Assembly: GCA_039621445.1 (NCBI GenBank)
Contig: CP154955.1
Coordinates: 884,558-948,557 of the forward strand
Reading direction: 5' to 3'
From: Euglena gracilis
Taxonomy: Eukaryota > Euglenida > Euglenophyceae > Euglenales
DNA length: 64,000 nt
In this document: in pieces, positions 57,660 to 64,000 of the stretch
Numbering within the stretch: the first letter of the stretch is position 1
How the letters are laid out: each line of letters starts with the position of its first letter
Translations under genes and position numbers: made by a program
The notes under the pieces: model-generated
What the model was told of the DNA's origin: nothing
What the model saw: the letters and a program-made list of their open reading frames with translations, nothing else
Database searches by the model: none

Positions 57660-58920
57660 TCTGGACTCCAGCTGGTATTAGGCATCTCCACTCATTTGGC
57701 CCCAACACAGTTGCCAGCAGGTCCCTCCTTGAACAAATTTGAAAATTGGTGATACCCCTTCCAGGTCTGGTGATATCCATCCTCCACTTAACTCCCCTCC
57801 CTCTGCTGGTGCCCAGGCACTGCCCACGGATGTGGTCGGTTGTGAGCAGGCTTTGTTTTACCATCCCCTGGGTGGAAAGCGGAGGGGAGGGGTCGGTTTT
57901 GGGCCCCGATGCCTGCCGACGAGCCAATTCTCCCACTCCCGATTCTCAGGCTCCGTGGCCGGAGAGTGTGACATAGCACTACCCACCTCAAAACCAGACC
58001 CCCCCAGGGGCAGGGAAAGTGCCCCCAACCTTGTTTACCCACAGCACCCAGTCACCCGGGGGGGGGGGGGGGGTACCAGTATGTAAGGAACTACTGGTAC
58101 CCAGCAGCACACTACCCACCCGCCACCCGCCCTAAGGCCGAGACTTGGTGACCCGGGTTTACCTAAGCCGCGGGACCGTGAGGCCACATTGGAATTTTTC
58201 AAGTCATGGCGTTGTGCCTGCGCCATGCATCCCCCACACAGAAAAGTGGGAAGAGGGCAGGAGGCAAGAGCAGCACTGGGGCGCAAGGGTGTAGACCCAC
58301 CCACGGGAACCACACCAACCACACAAGGTGAGTGCATGTCCCTACAGCGCTGGAATTACACCAGAGTTACTCACCCGGCCAGGGGGAGCAACAAAAGAGG
58401 ACTGGTGTAAGGGGTCCCTGGCCACTCACCACGCAGCAAACTGGGCCAGAAGCGAAGTTAGCGCCGGCCATAAACAGATAAGAAGCCTTAGTGCAACTAA
58501 GGGGGGGGGGGGTGCAGACTTCCTGAAAAAGAAGCCTGGTTGCGACCTACTTTTGAGCCTGGTCATGACCAGGCAAGGTGGGCCTTGGCTCTGTTCTGTT
58601 CACTTAAAAATGTGTTTACATAATTTCCTTTGTGATTTTAATGGTGAGTTGTGTTCTTGGGGTCGGAAAATGGGTCCCAAAGTTTGTGGCTGCCAGGGCA
58701 GAATATGTCGGCACAGCAGTAGGGGAGTAGGGGGGAGCACAAGCAGGACAGCCATCTACAGCCGAGGGGCTGGGTGACCCTCCCTATGCCGCCATCACAT
58801 GGTGCGAGATCCGCATCGGAAGAAATCAGTTGCTGATCGGGTCCGGAGTCTGGCCTTTGCTCCTGTATTCAGCGACTGACAACTGGGAATTGGGAAAGGC
58901 CAGAGCTGCAATGTAAGTCA
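57660..58920. other. GC-rich, mostly repeat-free stretch of unknown nature
   Basis: This 1.2-kb region differs from its surroundings: few A runs, balanced composition and several frames open for 75-150 codons (for example 58328-58777 on the plus strand), none recognisable. Phrases such as AGTAAGGAACTACTGGTACC and a GGTCATGACC palindrome occur. It might be the 5' part of a retroelement or an RNA gene region. Confidence 0.3.
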
Positions 58921-59796
58921 GGGGGGGTCGGACCAAACCATTGCTTACCGACTGCCGGGGGGGGGGGTCACATTTGAATTATAAAACTTGCTGCCCCACC
59001 CCCAGTGTCCGGCAATCAGCGCATCTTCCTCTCCAGCCACCAGATATTGTAAAAGTTCGCGCCCCCACCAGCCTTAGTGGGGGGTTGGGGGGGGATTCAC
59101 TTTCTATGTTGGGGTCAAAAAAAAAACGCTGAAAAATTATTTGCACAATGAAGTCCGGGGGAAGGGGGGTCAGGGGAGGGAGGTGCAGCCAAAAAATTCA
59201 CAATTTTAGGACCATTTTTCAGGGGGAGAACTTTTCATCCAACGATGAAAAGTTCTCAAAAAGGGGGAGGGGTGAGTGAGGGTCAGTCGGGGGGGGGGGG
59301 GAAGGGGGTTGGGGGGCACAGCCCCCCTCCCCCCCAGGCACAGCCAAAAGCCCATTTTTGTCATCTCCCCTTGAAAAAAAATGGATCCGCACGTCCCCTT
59401 CCTTGTGGGTGGCAGGATGAGGTCCTACCCACCCCTTCCCATTTTTTTTTCTACAGTGTGAAGAAAAATTGATTTCTGGCATCGAGACCACAAGAAACAT
59501 TTAAAAAAAAAAGTTTGTGTGTTTTTCATTTTTGTTACTTTCGACCACAGTTGCCTTTCGGCCCAAGGTCGTCCTTAAGGGGCGGAGAGGTCATTGACAA
59601 GCATCACTTTTAAGGCTCCTAAAAAAAATTCTTGAAATTTTGAAAAATCATTCTAACAGAAAGAAAGAAATTTCTCCAACCGGTTATTGTTTTGTTTGGT
59701 CAGTTGTTCTTGTATTGATTTGCACTGACAACAAGATTTTAGTGATTGTAGAGAAGATCTCAAGGTACAAGCATTTCTGGGGCAAAAAAAATATGA

Positions 59797-60064
59797 GCAG
59801 CCATCTGCATCTGAAGTGGATAAGCAAGCAATATGGCCTATCGACCCAAAGAACCCTGACGTTCCTCTTTGGTGGACAACTCTCCGGGCGAGCCATGGGA
59901 AAAGGGTCAGAGAGTCCATTCATCTGAAGAAAGTCGAACAAATCCGAAGAAATAGGGGTTTGAGGGGAATAATGCAAAAGCGGCACAACTTTGGAGATCT
60001 GCTCTTGTGCAGGCCGTCGTTGAGTGTTTCGGGAAATTCTGATGGAAATGAACGTTTCAAATGA
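59797..60064 (+). CDS. Candidate terminal exon, unknown product
   Basis: The plus frame reads SASEVDKQAIWPIDPKNPDV, then PLWWTTLRASHGKRVRESIH and KKVEQIRRNRGLRGIMQKRH, ending with TGA at 60062-60064. It is strongly protein-like for about 60 codons. The proposed acceptor (ATATGAGCAG) has a poor pyrimidine tract. No family is recognised. Confidence 0.3.
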
Positions 60065-60913
60065 TGATTGGCCTCAGGTTTGCAGCTCAACCCACACCCT
60101 CCTTTGAATGGGGCATATGAAACAGGTTGGCTTCAGAAATTTGGGACGCCTGAGACCATTTCCCAAGAAATTCTCGGCACTTCAAACCAAAACCCATACC
60201 CAAACCTCCAGCCCAGGACCCCCCCCCTCCCCCAGGGGGATCTTCTGACTTAAACAGAAGCCAGGGTGGGGTTTGATTTCCTCACATCTTCTGCAGCAGG
60301 ACCAAAAAGTAACACAAACAATCCTTGAGATGAATCTTCAGTGGCAGCAGGACCAAAAATTAACACAAACACAATCCTTGAGCAGATAGCCACCTCCACA
60401 CCATATTGATCAGGTCAGAACAAGGAAAGGGGGAGGGGCACTCAATAACATCGGGGGAAAATAAGAGACAAAAATAGCTGAAGATGTCTCAATGAAGTGC
60501 ACACCACATGCCTGGCAACATTAACCTCAATATCTGTATGTGGGACACTCGAGGGGAGGAGGGGAGGGGGACATGATTACTCTCACTCCGACAGGGAAGG
60601 GGGGTAACTTTGTGGCAGAGGAAAAGGATGCGCATTGACCTTGAGCAGAGAGAAAGTAGGGGGGAGGGAGGGAGGGAGGGAGGCAGAAAGATGGGCCAAC
60701 TTTGGTGGGTGGGTGGGTGTGGCAACTCCAACAGCACAGGGAGCCAACCTGTCAGGTAGGGTTGGTAAAACACACCACTTCAAAGGCATCTTCATGCAAA
60801 AATTTTGACAAAAGCAGAACTTGAGCCAGCGAAAACAAAGCAACTGTCATGGACCTCCTGGGTCAGGCGCTCATTGCTTCCACTGCACGACGGGGAGAGC
60901 ATCAAAAAAATAA

Positions 60914-61180
60914 CTAACATTGAGAAAAGAGTTGAAATAGATGAGAGCAGGCAATCGGTTCAAGACTGGATTCAGGTGTGAAGTTTTTTGGGTCTGGGTT
61001 CCTCGCGCTCCACGCCACAGCAGACATGCCATTTACAATTTTGACAAATGTATGTGAAAAACAGGGATGGATTGCCGATTTGTCCCTTTCACAGAAAACA
61101 TCTGAACGCAAAAACTTCTTGTGAAAAGCTTGGTGAAGGAAAAGCAGAGTGAATTCCTTGATGGAGGAGGGTTTATCCTG
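60914..61180 (-). CDS. Candidate terminal exon or gene fragment, unknown product
   Basis: The minus frame reads SSIKEFTLLFLHQAFHKKFL, then DVFCERDKSAIHPCFSHTFV and KIVNGMSAVAWSARNPDPKN before a stop at 60914. It is protein-like over about 80 codons. Just upstream on the minus strand it joins the dispersed repeat at 61195-61300, so it could be a repeat-borne fragment. Confidence 0.25.
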   Translation of the reverse strand, partial: QDKPSSIKEFTLLFLHQAFHKKFLRSDVFCERDKSAIHPCFSHTFVKIVNGMSAVAWSARNPDPKNFTPESSLEPIACSHLFQLFSQC

Positions 61181-61194
61181 AGGTCGATTTTTTT

Positions 61195-61300
61195 TTGTTG
61201 TGGAAATCACCCTCCTGCAAAAAAGAAATCCCCCAACTTTGCAGTGCCCTAAAGCTTTGTGTGCCCAAATTAGTCCAAATAACTTTGCCCCTCCCTTGGC
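61195..61300 (-). repeat. Dispersed ~100-bp repeat (copy 2, inverted)
   Basis: The reverse complement contains TTTGGGCACACAAAGCTTTA and CACTGCAAAGTT, as at 37965-38075. Confidence 0.55.
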
Positions 61301-62016
61301 AAAGAAAAAGTGAGCAAACAATGCACCCAAAAAGATCTAAAAAATATCAGGAGGCCGCAAGCACAAGAAATTATCCTAAGAGCATCAAAACTTGCTACAA
61401 TTAACTGCCAAAATAATTTTGCAGCAGGTGGGGGCCAAAAAGATCGGTCCATTAATTTTTCAGGGTGGCAAAGTTTTTTAGAGGGGGTAAGACCCCCAGG
61501 CAAAAATATATATAAAAGACCCCCAAAATATGAGGTCCCTCCCCTAAGGGCACAAAGAGTCAAAAATTTCCGAAATTTCATTTTAGGTGCCAAAATGACG
61601 AAAAGGTCAATATTCTAGGATTTTTGAAACCAAAAAATCATATGAAATCCCAACGTGTGCCAATTCACGCAGCGCAAAGCGCCAAAGAAAAATATTGCGA
61701 TTTTTCAGATCCCGGACAGGGATTTGTTTTTTAATCAGGGGTGAGTGTGGGAGGTGGGTCCCTACCTCCTCCCCAGGACAAGGATCCGGGGGACCCACTT
61801 TCTCGGGGTAAAAATTTTGGAGCAAAGAAAATTTAAAAAAATTCAGCACTTCGCGCTGAAAAGACGAAACAGGACAAAACCCCGCCTGCAGCGGGATTTC
61901 CACTCAGTGTCACCCACCCGGAGGGTGGGGGGGGGGGGGGTTGGCGGAACCGCCAACCCTGCCCCCGCCCGGGGGATCCAAACTTTAAAAAGAAATTCTT
62001 GAACCCAGAGAACGAC

Positions 62017-62710
62017 TTAGGCGGCACATCTAGGACTTAAGCTTTTTCTTCTTGTTGATGAGCGAAACTGCGCACGTCGACATTTTTTACGATAACCTTG
62101 AACCGCCGACTGCTCCTGGTGAGGCAGAAATATGTAGGATGCGCACTTCACAATACAGGTCGGGAAACACAAAGGTTTCAAACTGGTTATCCAACGAGCA
62201 AGCAACAGATTTGTGTTGCTGTCTGTCAAACAGGTGGGCTGTGCACCCTGGCTTATCACCATGGGTTTTGGCGTGTCCCTGCTGTCTGTGATTGCCGGGT
62301 GCTGCATACCTGTTTGACGGCCACTGACTGTCCACCATTTGAACAATGTGATGTGCAGCTAAATTAGACGATGTGTGGTATAAAAACCTTTTCAAAGCTC
62401 AGCCGCTGTCGACAGACCGAAATGTGTGTCAACTGCTGGAACACCCACATGACGCACATTTATGAAATGAGGATCGATGTGCGCATTTGCGCACACCACC
62501 ACACTGGTCTGCATTTTTGTGTACATTAACCACTCATGTATTTAAATGGTTGGTGTGGGCAAATGCGCGCATCAACCACCCAAGTACAAGTCAAGTGGTC
62601 AATGTACACAAAAACACACACTGGCCGCTTACACAAAATACACATGTGGTTGGTGTGTGCAAATATGTGCATGGTTGATGTGCGCATTTGCGCACATCAA
62701 CCACATGAAA
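62017..62710 (+). mobile_element. Left part of element F (TTAGGCGG family), right end not seen
   Basis: The terminus TTAGGCGGCACATC and GGACTTAAGCTTTTTC match elements A and B. Palindromic motifs follow at 62476-62495, 62550-62575 and in a 32-bp hairpin at 62672-62703. No CCGCCTAA is visible before the end of the window, so the right end is missing, truncated or outside. The end given is only the last motif seen. Confidence 0.65.
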
Positions 62711-62809
62711 TTTGGGAAATATACTGCACATATCTTATGGAACTTGAATCACATCTATGTACACGGGGGGGGGGGGGGTATGAAAATTGGCCCTTCAAAT
62801 TATGCCAGT

Positions 62810-63240
62810 CAAAAAAATGCAAAAATAATGCAAAAAAAATGCAAAAAAATGCAACTTGCATAAAACCCCTGAGAAAAGGCTGGAATATAACAGAGTTTTG
62901 CTGCCCAAAATCCGTAAACATGTGACAATGCCTCCTGGAAGACAATGGGAAGCACTGAGACCCCAAAGACCCCAGGCAACTGCAGAGGGACCAGAGACAA
63001 AACATGGCACATGGCGACCAACTACAAAATTTTTTTCCAGGGGAAAATATTTTATGGAAAAAATGCAAAAAAATGCAAAAAAATGCAAAAAAAAAATGCC
63101 AAAAAATGCAAACATATGGCTACCAACTACAAAAAAATTTTCCAGGGCAAAATATTTTATGCAAAAAAAAATGCAAAAAAAATGCAAAAAAATGCAAATT
63201 TCGGAAAAACCTGATTATGCAAAAAAAATGCAAATTATGC
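62810..63240. repeat. AAAAAATGCAAAAAA-rich low-complexity region
   Basis: Repeats of AAAATGCAAAAA in varying lengths surround two copies of a segment with ACCAACTACAAAAxxTTTTC and CAGGGxAAAATATTTTATG (63018-63060 and 63122-63162). No gene signal is present. Confidence 0.7.
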
Positions 63241-64000
63241 AAGTTGAGTATCCCCCCCCCCCGCTATGTATCACATGGAACATGACAGCTGACTATTTTT
63301 GGTTTAACGACTGCGGCAAGGATTTTGAATGGGTACGGTTTGCAATGTGCGACAAAGAACGGTGGCTTTCAAATGAACCTTTGTTGCTGCCCCCGTATTA
63401 TGGAGTGCTCTTTGTCCTTAACAGTTGGGCGTGCGCACACTAACCATTGTGGACGCAAAACCTTTAAAACTATTGTGTGGTGAGAAAACTCCGGTTTTAG
63501 GTTATGCGCATTGTCCAGTAGCACATCATGTGATGGTGGGTGATTGCACTTAAGCATCTACAAGGCCATCACCAACCCCCCCCCCCCCCGGGTGCAGCAG
63601 CAACAACCGAGCTGGCGTTTTTACCCCCCACAACCGGGACAGCAGACTGGGGGGGGGGGGGGCATGCTGCGGGTCGATGGAAGCAATGGAAAATGGCAGC
63701 ATCATAAATGTGGCCTCAAAGCTCACTGTTTTGAGACAGAGTACATTTGCTTTTTCTTTTACATCTGGTTGGGTTGCGTGAAAGTACTGGGACTCAACAC
63801 CCTGATATTGGGCACAAAAACTGGTGTGTTGCATGTTCTCTGAGGGGAAAAAAAACGAGAGATCACTGTTCCCCCCACTTCTTAACCGCTGGCGCGAGAA
63901 CGGTCGGCCGTGCGGGTTGGGGACGAGACATACAAATCGACACAGTGAGTGGAGACAAACTTTCTCCTGTCATAGAGTGCGTGACTGGTGTGGCAAAATG

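Overview
The window is nuclear DNA of a eukaryote, most likely an alga or other protist. The reasons are that coding pieces are short and separated by GT-AG introns, gene density is very low, and long GT/CG/GA microsatellites, inverted-repeat elements and poly-G/poly-C hairpins fill the space between genes. mTERF-family proteins, best known as organelle-targeted proteins in plants and algae, appear as at least two paralogues. Degenerate TTAGGG-like tracts near 52.7-53.3 kb fit a lineage with TTAGGG telomeres, but I cannot name the organism. No rRNA, intact tRNA, CRISPR array or bacterial-type operon is visible.

0-15.5 kb, minus strand: two related mTERF genes lie in the same orientation about 12.5 kb apart. 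Copy 1 has exons at 2580-2678, 2138-2195 and 1515-1883 and runs off the left edge or has no recognised 3' half. Copy 2 has exons at about 14.99, 14.80-14.74 and 14.44-14.09 kb. A matching C-terminal mTERF half (8364-8486, 7954-8130, 6856-7119, all in phase and ending in a stop) lies downstream on the same strand. Between the two halves sits a GC-rich retroelement on the plus strand (about 8.93-12.99 kb): a reverse transcriptase with a YIDD box, a Pro/Thr-rich tail broken by -1 frame changes, two copies of a 2A-like motif and a terminal GA repeat.

15.5-36 kb: almost entirely repeats. The main find is a family of inverted-repeat DNA elements beginning TTAGGCGG and ending CCGCCTAA, whose interiors carry many copies of a palindromic motif (GTGCGC-AAAT-GCGCAC and variants). 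Members are A (18760-20466), B (24658-26485), E (from 26550, truncated), C (35589-36062), D (46428-49396) and F (from 62017). C is flanked by an exact 7-bp duplication and looks like an internal deletion of a D-type element.

36-46.5 kb: scattered exons. These are a plus-strand two-exon piece with a transmembrane helix (36379-36968), a minus-strand U-box exon with a helical exon before it (39682-40191), and the three phase-compatible 3' exons of a minus-strand gene (46202-46380, 45340-45507, 45008-45238). Transposon D begins 48 bp upstream of the acceptor of the first of these, so it appears to sit in that gene's intron.

49.8-64 kb: a 1.45-kb GT microsatellite, a cluster of fold-back units with telomere-like arms (52.15-53.26 kb), a likely plus-strand gene (exon 53869-54204 and a terminal exon ending at 55938), a degenerate tRNA-Ala(UGC)-like segment, unrecognised GC-rich sequence and another transposon end. 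I see no functional pathway linking the genes. Exon boundaries were read by eye and are provisional.
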